From Mycobacterium colombiense (lineage in GTDB: Bacteria > Actinomycetota > Actinomycetes > Mycobacteriales > Mycobacteriaceae): DNA of 64,000 nucleotides. The notes under the pieces are model-generated. The model was given only the letters and a program-made list of their open reading frames with translations, was not told where the DNA came from and did not search any database. Both the position numbers and the translations under genes were made by a program. Positions 7,552-16,361 of this stretch are shown piece after piece (positions within the stretch are counted from its first letter, which is position 1; every line of letters begins with the position of its first letter). The stretch is taken from assembly GCF_001672755.1 (NCBI RefSeq), contig NZ_LZKI01000189.1, forward strand, positions 1 through 64,000, written 5' to 3'.

Positions 7552-8465
7552 GCGGAACCGTGACTGACTCAGTGATCGCCTTGGCGCGCGAGGCGCTGGG
7601 CCCGATTGGGGCGTGTCTGCCCGTCTCGTTCACCAGCGCACCGCCGGCCGACCTTTTGCGCGAGGCCGCGCGCCGTCTGGAAGACGTCGGGTACGGCGCG
7701 GTCTGGACCAACGAGGTCATCGGCAAGGATGCCTTGGTGCAGCTCGCCGTATTGTTGGCCGCCACCGACCGAATGACCTTCGGCACGTGCATCGCCAATG
7801 TTTGGGCCCGGCCTGCCCAGACCATGCACGCCGCGGGCGCCCAACTGGCGCAGGCATATCCGGGCAGGCTTGCGCTCGGCCTAGGGGTGGGTTACCCGCA
7901 GCAGGCGGCCAGTGTCGGTCGCGAATTCGGCAGCCCGCTGGCCACCATGCGTGACTACCTGGAGGCGATGGACGGCCCGACATGGCCGCCGGCACCGGAA
8001 GCGCCGTATCCCCGGATCGTCGCCGCCAACGGGCCGAAAATGCTTGCGCTGGCCGGTGAAAAGGCGGATGGCGCATTTCCTGCCGGGCTGCCTCCCGAGT
8101 TCACCGCCCAGGCCCGCGAGGCGTTGGGGCCGGACAAGCTCCTGGTCGTCGGCCTGTCCATGGCGCGCGACATCCAGGCCGCTCGCGAGGCGGTTTCGGC
8201 CAGACTGGGTGTGCCATCTCATGCGTCGAGGCTGGTGGAGCTGGGCTACTCGGCCCGTGACGTCGACGAAATGAGCGATCGGCTGATCAATGCGCTTGTC
8301 GCGCATGGCGATCCGGCGAACATCGCGGCGAAGGTGGGCGAGCACCTGGCCGCGGGCGCGAATCACGTCGTACTGCTCCCACCCATCGGCGGTGAATTCG
8401 AGACCGGCATCTGCCAATTCGAAGAACTGGCGCAGGCATTGACCGGACTCCGACCAGTCGCTTGA
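7548..8465 (+). CDS. LLM class flavin/F420-dependent oxidoreductase
   Basis: A 305-aa luciferase-like monooxygenase-fold protein (ALGLGVGYPQQAASVGREFG near residue 105, PYPRIVAANGPKML near 155). It starts at a GTG that overlaps the preceding TGA. An in-frame GTG 12 bp later is an alternative. The sequence is distinct from the LLM proteins at 3535 and 31582. Substrate unknown. Confidence 0.82.
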   Translation: MSGTVTDSVIALAREALGPIGACLPVSFTSAPPADLLREAARRLEDVGYGAVWTNEVIGKDALVQLAVLLAATDRMTFGTCIANVWARPAQTMHAAGAQLAQAYPGRLALGLGVGYPQQAASVGREFGSPLATMRDYLEAMDGPTWPPAPEAPYPRIVAANGPKMLALAGEKADGAFPAGLPPEFTAQAREALGPDKLLVVGLSMARDIQAAREAVSARLGVPSHASRLVELGYSARDVDEMSDRLINALVAHGDPANIAAKVGEHLAAGANHVVLLPPIGGEFETGICQFEELAQALTGLRPVA

Positions 8466-8518
8466 ACAGTGCCCTCAAAGTCCTTTACCTGAGATAGTTG
8501 CCCGTATATCGTGCAACG

Positions 8519-8944
8519 ATGGATCCGCAGCGGGTCGCCGATGAACTCGAAATCACCGCGCTACTCAACAGATACGCCCGCGCCGTCGATTCCAAAGACT
8601 GGGACCTGTACCGGTCTGTCTTCACCGACGATGCGCACATCGACTACTCCTCCGCGGGCGCCGCGGCGGGCCCGCGCGACGAGGTGGCCGCGTGGTTGGA
8701 GCAGGGCTTCGGCGCCATCCCGATGTCGATGCACTACATCACCAACGTGGAGATCCTGGATCTCGACGGAGATGTCGCGACGGTGCGCGCCATGTTCTAC
8801 AACCCGATGCAGTTGCCGGGCATGGCGGAGCTGAGTTACTGCGGGGGCTATTACCACCACGAGCTCACGCGCGCGGCCGATGGCTGGCGCAGCCGCAGCC
8901 TTCGTGAGGAGAACGTCTGGTTCGTCAACCCGCCGACGGGTTGA
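8519..8944 (+). CDS. NTF2-like (SnoaL/LinA-type) protein
   Basis: A 141-aa single-domain NTF2 fold: the helix ELEITALLNRYARAVDSKDW, then an acidic strand FTDDAHIDYS and a C-terminal sheet (WRSRSLREENVWF). Such proteins act as small dehydratases, isomerases or cyclases in degradation clusters. The ATG at 8519 is preferred to an upstream non-ATG start. It is convergent with, and 9 bp from, the amidohydrolase gene. Confidence 0.75.
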   Translation: MDPQRVADELEITALLNRYARAVDSKDWDLYRSVFTDDAHIDYSSAGAAAGPRDEVAAWLEQGFGAIPMSMHYITNVEILDLDGDVATVRAMFYNPMQLPGMAELSYCGGYYHHELTRAADGWRSRSLREENVWFVNPPTG

Positions 8945-8953
8945 CCCGCCGGG

Positions 8954-10219
8954 CTACGTCAGCTGCGCGAGCTGCTTTTCCTGGTAGCGACGCGCCCACT
9001 CGGCACGCGAACGGATCGACACGTCTACATCACTTCCCTTGGCGCGCAAGGCCTTGACGTTCGCCTGCAGGCGAGGGGTCCGGGCGAACGGGTCCCAGCC
9101 GAAGAACCGGCAGGCGTTGCCCCAGGTGATCTTGTCGATGTCGGAATCGTCGGCGCCGGCGGCGTTCAATTCGGCGAGCACCTGCTCGGGGGCGTCCGGC
9201 CAGAAGCAGTCCGAGTGCGGGTAGTCGCACTCCCACGCGATGATGTCGATGCCGATCTCGTGGCGCAGCTTCAGCGACGTCTTGTCGGTGACGTAGCAGG
9301 CCAGCGAATGCTCACGAAAGACATCACTGGGCAGCTTGTCCCCGAAGTCGCGGCGGAGCCACTTCTGGTTGGAGTAGTGGCGGTCGCTGCGGTCCAGGTA
9401 GAACGGGATCCAGCCGATACCGCCTTCGGAGAAGGCGAATTTCAGGTCGGGATAGTTGCGCATCGCGGGGCCCCACAGCAGGTCCTGGGCGCACATCGCC
9501 GAGACCTGGGTGGCCAGAATGATCAGGTTGTCGATCGGCGCGTTGGGCGCCATGCTGATCGCCCCGAAGCCGGTGCCGATGTGCAGGCACATCACCACGT
9601 TCTCCTCGGACAGCGTGCGGAACACCGGACCCCAGTAGTCCTCGTCGTGGTAGCTCGGAAGTCCTTCCAGGTGCGGCAATTCCGGCATGGTGACGGCCCG
9701 GCAGCCCTTCGCGGCGACGCGGCGGATCTCGGCGCACATGCCCTCGGGAGTCCAGGTCGGCAGGATCGCGATCGGGATGAAGCGGTCCGGGTAGGACCCG
9801 GCCCATTCGTCGATGTGCCAGTCGTTGTAGGCCGACACCATCACCAGGGTGACGTCCTCGCGCGTCATGTTGAGGTGCCGGGCCGAAAAGCCGGTGAACG
9901 TCGGGAAGCACATCGACGCGAGGATGCCGTTGCGGTTCATGTCGCGGACGCGTTCGTGGACGTCGTAGACGCCGGGGCGCATCTCCGCGAAGCCGGCGGG
10001 ATCGCGGCCCCACTCCTCGGCCGGCCATGACACCACCGCGTTGAGGCCGCTGACGCCCTGTGGCCTGCCCTGGTACATCCACTGGTCCACGCCCTTGTCA
10101 TCGGTGACGACGACGGGTGCGTCGTCCCGGTACTTGGCGGGCACGTGTCGCAGGAACATGTCCGGCGGCTCGACCACATGGTCGTCAATGCTCACCAAAA
10201 TCAGGTCTTCGACCTTCAT
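8954..10219 (-). CDS. Amidohydrolase (ACMSD-like) family protein
   Basis: A 421-aa metal-dependent TIM-barrel hydrolase/decarboxylase of the amidohydrolase-2 type (ISIDDHVVEPPDMF-like N-terminus; HIDEWAGSYPDRFIPIAILP; ECDYPHSDCFWPDAPEQ with the late Asp/His). The first metal motif is DDHVVEP rather than HxH, typical of this mycobacterial subgroup. ATG 10219 follows a GGAGAGGA sequence. It is last in an operon with the small protein at 10262 and the ferredoxin at 10597, behind the palindromic operator at 10969. The truncated gene at 63305 is a close paralogue next to the Rieske operon. Confidence 0.85.
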   Translation of the reverse strand: MKVEDLILVSIDDHVVEPPDMFLRHVPAKYRDDAPVVVTDDKGVDQWMYQGRPQGVSGLNAVVSWPAEEWGRDPAGFAEMRPGVYDVHERVRDMNRNGILASMCFPTFTGFSARHLNMTREDVTLVMVSAYNDWHIDEWAGSYPDRFIPIAILPTWTPEGMCAEIRRVAAKGCRAVTMPELPHLEGLPSYHDEDYWGPVFRTLSEENVVMCLHIGTGFGAISMAPNAPIDNLIILATQVSAMCAQDLLWGPAMRNYPDLKFAFSEGGIGWIPFYLDRSDRHYSNQKWLRRDFGDKLPSDVFREHSLACYVTDKTSLKLRHEIGIDIIAWECDYPHSDCFWPDAPEQVLAELNAAGADDSDIDKITWGNACRFFGWDPFARTPRLQANVKALRAKGSDVDVSIRSRAEWARRYQEKQLAQLT

Positions 10220-10261
10220 CAAGCAGTCCTCTCCGTCGCAGCGACTCGAGTGCGAACCCGG

Positions 10262-10576
10262 TCAGGCGCTGCGCTCCGTGGTGGTTTCGAGCAATCGTGG
10301 AATCGGCGCCGGGTCCAGCTGCAGGGCGTCCGACATGTGCAGCTGCCGCGCGTTGGCGATCATGTTGTCCAGAATCGCCTGCAGGTCGTCGCCCTCGATC
10401 TCGTAGATGGCGACGTAGGGTCCGTCGGCGGCGACGGGCCGCAGGCGCCGGGCCGAGACGAATCCGTCCAGGGCTACGAGCTCACCGAGGTGCACCTCGT
10501 CGTACCAGGTGTTGTACTCCTGTTCGCGCTCGGGCGAGCTGGGTCGGCTCTCCACGAGGATGATGCCCTTGGCCAT
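10262..10576 (-). CDS. Small dimeric alpha/beta-barrel-like protein (DUF4286/EthD-like)
   Basis: A 104-aa protein, MAKGIILVESRPSS then YNTWYDEVHLGELVALDGFV. The YNxWYDEVHL signature is typical of small ferredoxin-like-fold proteins that accompany oxygenases or act as EthD-like helpers. The start at ATG 10576 has GAGAGGTGG upstream. The reading frame is open farther upstream but would overlap the ferredoxin gene. It lies between ferredoxin and amidohydrolase genes on one transcript. No enzymatic residues can be assigned. Confidence 0.7.
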   Translation of the reverse strand: MAKGIILVESRPSSPEREQEYNTWYDEVHLGELVALDGFVSARRLRPVAADGPYVAIYEIEGDDLQAILDNMIANARQLHMSDALQLDPAPIPRLLETTTERSA

Positions 10577-10596
10577 CGTCGCCACCTCTCTGGCTG

Positions 10597-10899
10597 CTAC
10601 TCGTAGCGCACCGTGACCGAGTCCGTATCCGGAACGCCCTGGCACGTCAGAATGTAGCCCTCGGCGACCTCGTCCTCTTCGAGAGCGTCGTTGACCCGCA
10701 TGGTGGCATGGCCCTCTTCGAGCTTGGCCATGCACGTACCGCAGTTGCCTGCCTCGCAGCTGAACGGCGGTTCCAGACCGGCCCGCCGCGCGGTCTCCAG
10801 CAGAGTCTCCCCCGGGACTATGGGCACCGAGACCTTCTTACGGTCGAGATGAATCGTCACCGTGCCGGCGCTGGAGCCGTTTGTTGCCGGATCTGTCAC
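10597..10899 (-). CDS. Plant-type 2Fe-2S ferredoxin
   Basis: A 100-aa [2Fe-2S] ferredoxin with the ligand set CEAGNCGTC (C-x4-C-x2-C) followed by a distal Cys in GYILTCQG. It is the first gene of the minus-strand operon behind the operator at 10969. No reductase or oxygenase is adjacent. The Rieske oxygenase at 61102 has the same operator and also lacks a local electron donor, so this ferredoxin is a plausible partner (inference). Confidence 0.9.
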   Translation of the reverse strand: MTDPATNGSSAGTVTIHLDRKKVSVPIVPGETLLETARRAGLEPPFSCEAGNCGTCMAKLEEGHATMRVNDALEEDEVAEGYILTCQGVPDTDSVTVRYE

Positions 10900-10968
10900 C
10901 GGTCTCCTCGATGATCCGGGTGACCGTCACTGAGACCGCCCCCTTCCGTATTTGCATTCTTCAGTATA

Positions 10969-10983
10969 GAGAATACTATTCTC
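10969..10983. promoter_or_regulatory. Palindromic TetR-type operator
   Basis: GAGAATACTATTCTC, a perfect 7-1-7 palindrome, lies in the divergent promoter between the ferredoxin operon (start 10899) and the acyl-CoA ligase operon (start 11055). The identical 15-mer is upstream of the tetR gene at 55451, and close variants occur at three other promoters. Confidence 0.75.
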
Positions 10984-11054
10984 ACGAAGCGATAGCATCT
11001 TCTCAAGACTGTATGGATGTCGGGTCAGCCCGGTCTGTCAGGGAAGGACGGGAC

Positions 11055-12458
11055 GTGACCGAGCCGGCGGCGCTCGTGTTCGAGGAACGGCGATTCAGCG
11101 TGCCCGAACTCGACGCGTTGGCCGACGGATGGGCCGCGACCCTGGCGAAAGACGGGGTCACGGCGGGCCAACGCGTCGCCGTCATGGCCTCCAACCGGCC
11201 GGAATTCCTCGCCGTCGTGCTGGCGATATGGCGACTGGCCGCCACGGCGGTGCTGATCAGTCCGGCGTGGAAACGCGACGAGGTCGACCATGCGATCGCG
11301 CTGACCGATCCCGAGCACGCCGTGGGCGACCACCCGGTGCTGGCCGGTCTGATGCCGATGCTGCACCTCGACGAACCGGTCGCGCCCGCGAAGCTGACAG
11401 CCGGCGCACCGCCGCCTGCGAGCGACGCGGCGCTGGTGTTCAGTTCCGGCACCACCGGCCTGCCGAAGGCCGTCCGGCACACCCACGCCTCGCTGGACGA
11501 GGCGGTGCGGCACTGGCGCCAAGCGCTGCAACTGACCCACCACGACCGGATCCAGGTTGCGACCCCACCGTCACACATCCTCGGACTGTTGAATCTGCTG
11601 ACCGCGTGGGAGACCGGGGCCTACGTGCGGCTGCATCGCCGGTTCGACATCGACCGGGTGCTGCGGCACATCGAAAGTGACCGCATCACCGTGGAAATGG
11701 CGGTCGCTCCCATCGCCCTGGCGATCGCGTCGCATCCCGACCTCGAGTCCTATGACCTGTCGTCGCTGCGCTACATCATGTGGGGTGCCACCCCGGTCAC
11801 CGTCCACGTCGCAGAGACGGTGACCAGGCGCACCGGAGTCGGGTGGCTTCCGGCCTACGGAACCACGGAACTGCCTGTCGTAGCGTGCAATCCGATCGAT
11901 GACCCTCACCTGGACACCGTCGGACGGGCGGTGCCAGGCGTCGACCTACGGGTCGTTTCGCTGGAGACCGGCGAGCCGGTCGGCGCGGGCGAGGTCGGTG
12001 AGATCCAGGCCCGGTCGGCGTCGCTGATGGCCGGCTACCTCCCGGCCGAGGCGACTTCCGACGCGGTCCGCGACGGGTGGTACCGCACCGGGGATGTCGG
12101 CTGGCTCGACGCCGGCGGTTGGCTGCGAATCACCGACCGCCTCAAAGAGATGATCAAAGTGCGCGGCTTCCAGGTCGCCCCCGCCGAAATCGAGACGGTG
12201 TTGCACGGTCATCCGGCCGTCAAAGACTGCGCGGTGTTCGGGATTCCGGACGTACTCAACGGCGAGGCCGTCGTCGCCGCGGTCGCCACATCCGCTCCCG
12301 TCGATGCGACCCAACTCACCGCCATGGTGGACGAAAGACTGGCGTCGTATAAACATCTGAGCCGGGTGGTGTTCGTCCCCGAAATTCCCCGCCTGCCTTC
12401 CGGCAAGGTGCTGCGTCGAGTGCTGAAGGAGCACTATGGATGTACGTCTGACAGCTGA
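11055..12458 (+). CDS. AMP-forming acyl-CoA synthetase
   Basis: A 467-aa ANL-superfamily ligase: the ATP/AMP motif VFSSGTTGLPKAVRHTH (about residue 132), YGTTELP, GWYRTGDVGWLD and the C-terminal catalytic lysine region PSGKVLRRVLKEH. It activates a carboxylic acid as its CoA thioester. The GTG at 11055 is chosen because of AAGGACG just before it. ATG 11013 is an alternative. Somewhat shorter than the usual 500-550 aa. It heads an operon with two acyl-CoA dehydrogenases and a crotonase (to 15301), a complete beta-oxidation entry module. Confidence 0.88.
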   Translation: MTEPAALVFEERRFSVPELDALADGWAATLAKDGVTAGQRVAVMASNRPEFLAVVLAIWRLAATAVLISPAWKRDEVDHAIALTDPEHAVGDHPVLAGLMPMLHLDEPVAPAKLTAGAPPPASDAALVFSSGTTGLPKAVRHTHASLDEAVRHWRQALQLTHHDRIQVATPPSHILGLLNLLTAWETGAYVRLHRRFDIDRVLRHIESDRITVEMAVAPIALAIASHPDLESYDLSSLRYIMWGATPVTVHVAETVTRRTGVGWLPAYGTTELPVVACNPIDDPHLDTVGRAVPGVDLRVVSLETGEPVGAGEVGEIQARSASLMAGYLPAEATSDAVRDGWYRTGDVGWLDAGGWLRITDRLKEMIKVRGFQVAPAEIETVLHGHPAVKDCAVFGIPDVLNGEAVVAAVATSAPVDATQLTAMVDERLASYKHLSRVVFVPEIPRLPSGKVLRRVLKEHYGCTSDS

Positions 12459-13341
12459 ACAACAGCAATTACGCGATGCCGCCGCCAAGCTGGCCGACGA
12501 TCTCGGGCCGGCAGCGGTGCAGGATCTCGACGACCAGGCTCGAATCACCCGTCTGGACAAGCAGATCGAGAACACCGGCTGGCGGTCGCTGCGATCCGAC
12601 GGGGCCTCCGGCGTGGAGGTGGCCATCGTGGCCGAGGAATTCGGCCGCCGGCTGGTCGACACACCGTTCCTGGGTCCCGTGCTCGCCGACGATCTGGGCC
12701 GCCACGTCGGCGCCGACGTATCGGCGGCGACGGTGGCCGTCGACGATCGGGTGATCGATGCCCGCGGCGCCCGCCGCGCCCTGTCGCTTTCGCGTGGCGC
12801 GGTCCTCGCCGCCGATGTGCAGGTTTCGCCGCAGAGCGTCGACCTCACGCGGGCCGACGGCACTGTCGCGGGTTCGCCGGAGACGTTGGGCGACGTGTCG
12901 CCGGAGGTCGCCGAGCAATGGCGGGCCCTCGCACTGGTCACCACGACCGCCGATCTGGTGGGCATCGCCCGCGGCGCACACGCCGTCGCCTGTGACTACG
13001 CGAAAATCCGTGAACAGTACGGCAAGCAGATCGGCTCGTACCAGGCCATCGCGCACTTGCTGGCCGAAAGCCTTGCGCTGATTGAGGGTTCGGTGAGCGT
13101 GTTGCGGCACGCCGCGTGGGGCGTCGACGAGCTTGCCCCCGCCGAAGCCATTCGGGCCGCCCAAATCGCAAAGGTCTACTGCGCGCGCGCCACCCGCACC
13201 GTCTGCGAGACGGCTATCCAGGTGCACGGCGGCATCGGCAACACCTGGGAATGCGTGGCGCATGTCTACCTGCGCCGTGCCCTCACATCGACCGAGCTGT
13301 GGCCGGTCGCGTTGAAGGAGATCGATCTTGGACTTTCGTGA
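12436..13341 (+). CDS. Acyl-CoA dehydrogenase, subunit 1 of a heteromeric pair
   Basis: A 301-aa FadE-type protein, short for the family (about 380), with a reduced N-terminal/beta domain and the C-terminal AIQVHGGIGNTWE. In the mycobacterial alpha2-beta2 acyl-CoA dehydrogenases (ChsE type) one subunit supplies the catalytic Glu from such a TWE motif. The same is inferred here. It overlaps the ligase by 23 bp and the next dehydrogenase by 14 bp, which favours co-assembly. Confidence 0.85.
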   Translation: MDVRLTAEQQQLRDAAAKLADDLGPAAVQDLDDQARITRLDKQIENTGWRSLRSDGASGVEVAIVAEEFGRRLVDTPFLGPVLADDLGRHVGADVSAATVAVDDRVIDARGARRALSLSRGAVLAADVQVSPQSVDLTRADGTVAGSPETLGDVSPEVAEQWRALALVTTTADLVGIARGAHAVACDYAKIREQYGKQIGSYQAIAHLLAESLALIEGSVSVLRHAAWGVDELAPAEAIRAAQIAKVYCARATRTVCETAIQVHGGIGNTWECVAHVYLRRALTSTELWPVALKEIDLGLS

Positions 13342-14410
13342 CTCACCCGATGAAGCCGCCTTCCGGGAGCGGCTGCGCGCCTGGCTTGCCGCACACGCCA
13401 AGGAGTTCTCGGGCTCGGGCGACGAGTACTGGGTGCGGATGGCCGACTGGCACCGCGCTTTGTACGAGAACGGCTTTTTCGGCCTGTCCTGGCCACGCGA
13501 CTGGGGTGGCCAGGACCTGGCGCCGGTCTACGACGTGATCGTCGACGAGGAACTGGTGCGCGCCGGTGCGCCGCCGCGCCCCAGCGTCGGCTATCTGGTG
13601 TACGGCATCGGCGCCCACGCCAGCGACGAGCTTCGAAAGCGCTTCCTGCCCGGCATCATCAACGGCACCGAGCGGTGGTGCCAGGGCTTCAGCGAACCGG
13701 GCGCGGGCTCGGACCTCGCGTCGCTGACCACGACCGCCCGCCTGGAGGGCGACAACTATGTGGTGAACGGGCACAAGATCTGGACCAGCTATTCCGATGT
13801 GGCGGACCGGTGTCTGTTGCTGGCGCGCACCGACCCCGGGGCCAAGCGCCACCGCGGCCTGTCCGCTTTCGTTCTCGACATGAAACAGCCTGGCGTGCAA
13901 CAGCGCCCGCTGCAGATGATCAACGGCGTCACCAATGAATTCGGCCAGGTGTTCTTCGACGATGCGACGGTGCCGGCGGACCGGATGGTCGGCGCACCCG
14001 GTGACGGCTGGGCCGTGGCCATGACGGTCGTCGGGCACGAGCGCGAACCGTCCACGCTCGGCTATGCGGCCCGCTACGGCAAACTCGTCCGAGAGCTGTT
14101 GTCGCGCAACGATGGTGAAGTGCCCGAGGAGCTGGCGTGGGCCGCGGTGCAGTCGGATATGCTGACCCATCACGTCCGGCGGCGGCTCTCCGAACAGCTC
14201 GACGGGGTATCGCACGGCTCGGACGGTTCGCTGGACAAGCTGCTGATGACCTGGGTCGAACAATCCGTCGGGCATGCGGCCCTGGCCGTCGCGGGAACGC
14301 GTGATCCCGAGCTGCTGAGCGCCTACCTGTACAGCCGGGCGCAGAGCGTCATGGGCGGGACATCACAAATACAAAAGAACATCATCGCTTCACGGATCTT
14401 GGGATTGTAG
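13328..14410 (+). CDS. Acyl-CoA dehydrogenase, subunit 2 of a heteromeric pair
   Basis: A 360-aa acyl-CoA dehydrogenase with the FAD/substrate region CQGFSEPGAGSDLASL (about residue 119) and NGHKIWTSY, and the C-terminal MGGTSQIQKNIIASRILGL. The Glu of the classical YEG motif is replaced by Gly, so catalysis probably depends on the partner encoded at 12436. Its last codons overlap the first copy of a 57-bp tandem repeat. Confidence 0.87.
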   Translation: MDFRDSPDEAAFRERLRAWLAAHAKEFSGSGDEYWVRMADWHRALYENGFFGLSWPRDWGGQDLAPVYDVIVDEELVRAGAPPRPSVGYLVYGIGAHASDELRKRFLPGIINGTERWCQGFSEPGAGSDLASLTTTARLEGDNYVVNGHKIWTSYSDVADRCLLLARTDPGAKRHRGLSAFVLDMKQPGVQQRPLQMINGVTNEFGQVFFDDATVPADRMVGAPGDGWAVAMTVVGHEREPSTLGYAARYGKLVRELLSRNDGEVPEELAWAAVQSDMLTHHVRRRLSEQLDGVSHGSDGSLDKLLMTWVEQSVGHAALAVAGTRDPELLSAYLYSRAQSVMGGTSQIQKNIIASRILGL

Positions 14411-14520
14411 GAGTGATCGCGAACGCGGGCGAAGCCCGGGTGAAGCGGGTCACGACCATTGAAGTAGGAGTGATCGCGAACGCGGGCGAAGCCCGGGTGA
14501 AGCGGGTCACGACCATCGAA
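14407..14520. repeat. Two-copy 57-bp tandem repeat between operon genes
   Basis: Copies at 14407-14463 and 14464-14520 differ at one base (14460 T, 14517 C). The first copy begins inside the stop codon of the dehydrogenase. Each unit contains CGGGCGAAGCCCG, a 5-bp stem with a GAA loop, and a possible GGAG ribosome site. The second copy ends at the Shine-Dalgarno of the crotonase gene. The arrangement resembles mycobacterial intergenic VNTR/MIRU elements, but I do not recognise the unit as a named family. Confidence 0.95.
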
Positions 14521-14530
14521 GGAGTCTGAC

Positions 14531-15301
14531 GTGTACGACATGCCTACCGAAATCGACGTTCAGGCCGACGGTGCCCTGCGCATCATCACGCTCAACCGCC
14601 CTGATTCGCTCAACTCGGTCAACGACAACCTGCACGTCGGACTCGCCCGGCTCTGGCAGCGACTCACCGATGACCCCACGGCCCGCGCCGCGGTGATCAC
14701 CGGTGCCGGCCGGGCGTTTTCGGCCGGCGGCGATTTCACCTACCTGGAGGAGCTGGCGAACGATGCTGAGCTGCGCGCCAAAACCATCCGGGACGGGCGC
14801 GAGATCGTGCTGGGCATGGCCCGCTGCCGAATTCCGGTGGTGGCGGCGGTCAACGGCCCCGCCGTCGGGCTGGGCTGCAGCCTGGTGGCGCTCAGCGACA
14901 TCGTGTACATCGCCGAAAGCGCCTATCTGGCCGACCCGCACGTGCAGGTGGGGCTGGTGGCCGCCGACGGTGGGCCGCTGACCTGGCCGCTGCACATCAG
15001 CCTGCTGCTGGCCAAGGAATTCGCCCTCACCGGCACCCGGATCAGCGCCCAGCGGGCCGTGGAACTCGGCTTGGCCAATCACATTGCGGACGACCCGGTT
15101 GCGGAGGCGATCGCCAGCGCCAAAAAGATCTTGGAGCTGCCGCAGCAGGCGGTGGAGAGCACCAAGCGGGTGCTCAACATCCATCTGGAGCGCGCCGTGC
15201 TCGCCAGCTTGGACTATGCGCTGTCGGCCGAGAGCCAGTCGTTCGTGACCGAGGACTTCCGCGCCAACGTCGCGAAATTCAACGCGGCCAAGAAGAACTG
15301 A
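14531..15301 (+). CDS. Enoyl-CoA hydratase/isomerase (crotonase) family protein
   Basis: A 256-aa crotonase-fold protein (GAGRAFSAGGDF oxyanion-hole loop, GLGCSLVALSDIVY). Of the two catalytic Glu residues of true hydratases, the first (GGGCE) is Ser here and the second (QPE) is His (ADPH). An Asp is present in GLVAADGG, a position used by some isomerase branches. An isomerase or other crotonase reaction is therefore likelier than simple hydration. GTG start with GAAGGAG, which overlaps the end of the tandem repeat. Confidence 0.85.
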   Translation: MYDMPTEIDVQADGALRIITLNRPDSLNSVNDNLHVGLARLWQRLTDDPTARAAVITGAGRAFSAGGDFTYLEELANDAELRAKTIRDGREIVLGMARCRIPVVAAVNGPAVGLGCSLVALSDIVYIAESAYLADPHVQVGLVAADGGPLTWPLHISLLLAKEFALTGTRISAQRAVELGLANHIADDPVAEAIASAKKILELPQQAVESTKRVLNIHLERAVLASLDYALSAESQSFVTEDFRANVAKFNAAKKN

Positions 15302-15322
15302 GGTTGTAACCGCGCGACGGCC

Positions 15323-16207
15323 TCAGGCATCATGCCGGCGCAGGAAGTCGCGCATCACCGCATCGAACTTGTCCGGCTCCTCGATGAACGGCATGTGTGC
15401 GCTGGCCTCGAACAGCTCGAACCGTGAACCCGGTATCCGCTGGTGCATTTCCCACATGTGTTCGGGCACGCACTCGTCGTACCGGCCCGCGAGTACCAGT
15501 GTCGGCACGGCAATTTCGCCGAGCCGGTCGACCACATCCCAGTTCCGGATCGTCCCCACGATGTGAAAGTCGCTGGGGCCGAACATGGTCTCGAAGACTT
15601 CGGCGTCCATCTTGCGGAACGCATCCTCGAGCTCGCGCGGCCACGGGCGTACCCGGCACAGGTAGGTCTCGTTCCAGGTTCGGATGGCGGCCTGATACTC
15701 CGGCGCGTGCGTGCTGCCGGCGGCCTCATGCCGGTCGATGGCGGCCTGGGTGGCAGGGTCCAGTTCGGACTTCAAGCGCGCCACCATCTTCGCGAACTCC
15801 GGGATGGACGCGATGCTGTTGGAAATGGTCAGGCTCGCGGCGCCGGCGGGCGCCGCGTCGAGCACATACTGCTGGGCCAGCATCCCGCCCCACGAATTGC
15901 CGAACAGGTGGAAGCGGTCCAGATTCAGGGCTCGCACCACGGCGTCCACTTCGGCCACCGAGCGATTCATCGTCCAAAGCTCGCGGTTGGGTGGGCATTT
16001 GGAGTTTCCGCAGCCGAGCTGATCCCAGAAGATGACTTCGCGCTCCGTGGCCAACCGCCCCAGCGACCGCAAGTAATCGTGCGGCAGGCCCGGCCCGCCG
16101 TGAATGACGAGCAGCGGAAGACCCGCGCCGCCACCGGTCCGCTTGAACCAAATCTCCCCGCCCGGGACTTCGATCGTCCCTTCCGGCGCAGTCGTCGCGT
16201 CCGCCAT
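15323..16207 (-). CDS. Alpha/beta hydrolase, proline iminopeptidase-like
   Basis: A 294-aa alpha/beta hydrolase with HGGPG oxyanion motif, FWDQLGCGNS, nucleophile Ser in GNSWGG and His in SAHMPFIEEP. This is the proline-iminopeptidase family layout, though members also hydrolyse lactones, esters and amides. The ATG at 16207 begins the normal N-terminus, although the frame is open to 16423. It is divergent from the thiolase gene and shares the palindrome at 16289. Confidence 0.82.
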   Translation of the reverse strand: MADATTAPEGTIEVPGGEIWFKRTGGGAGLPLLVIHGGPGLPHDYLRSLGRLATEREVIFWDQLGCGNSKCPPNRELWTMNRSVAEVDAVVRALNLDRFHLFGNSWGGMLAQQYVLDAAPAGAASLTISNSIASIPEFAKMVARLKSELDPATQAAIDRHEAAGSTHAPEYQAAIRTWNETYLCRVRPWPRELEDAFRKMDAEVFETMFGPSDFHIVGTIRNWDVVDRLGEIAVPTLVLAGRYDECVPEHMWEMHQRIPGSRFELFEASAHMPFIEEPDKFDAVMRDFLRRHDA

Positions 16208-16288
16208 CAGCAGCAGTGTAGGCAGTCCTGGCCACCTGAGGCGGGCTGCGGCGAGGGCCGCTCCTTGCAACTCATACTCTCCTACTGA

Positions 16289-16303
16289 GAGAATAGTGTT
16301 CTC
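16289..16303. promoter_or_regulatory. Palindromic TetR-type operator
   Basis: GAGAATAGTGTTCTC matches the 10969/55451 operator with one change in the right arm (GTTCTC for ATTCTC). It sits in the divergent promoter between the hydrolase (start 16207) and thiolase (start 16362) genes. Confidence 0.65.
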
Positions 16304-16361
16304 ATGAACGTGCGGATGGCTCTCGGAGCGCCGCACCTGCTGGTTGAAGTGGAGAAGACCC

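Noticed and set aside
14407..14520. CRISPR array
   Set aside because: Only two directly abutting 57-bp units, no spacers and no cas genes.
14323..14541. Minus-strand open frame encoding a repeated GRDPLHPGFARVRDHSY peptide
   Set aside because: It is created by the 57-bp tandem repeat read antisense. No start signal or conserved context.
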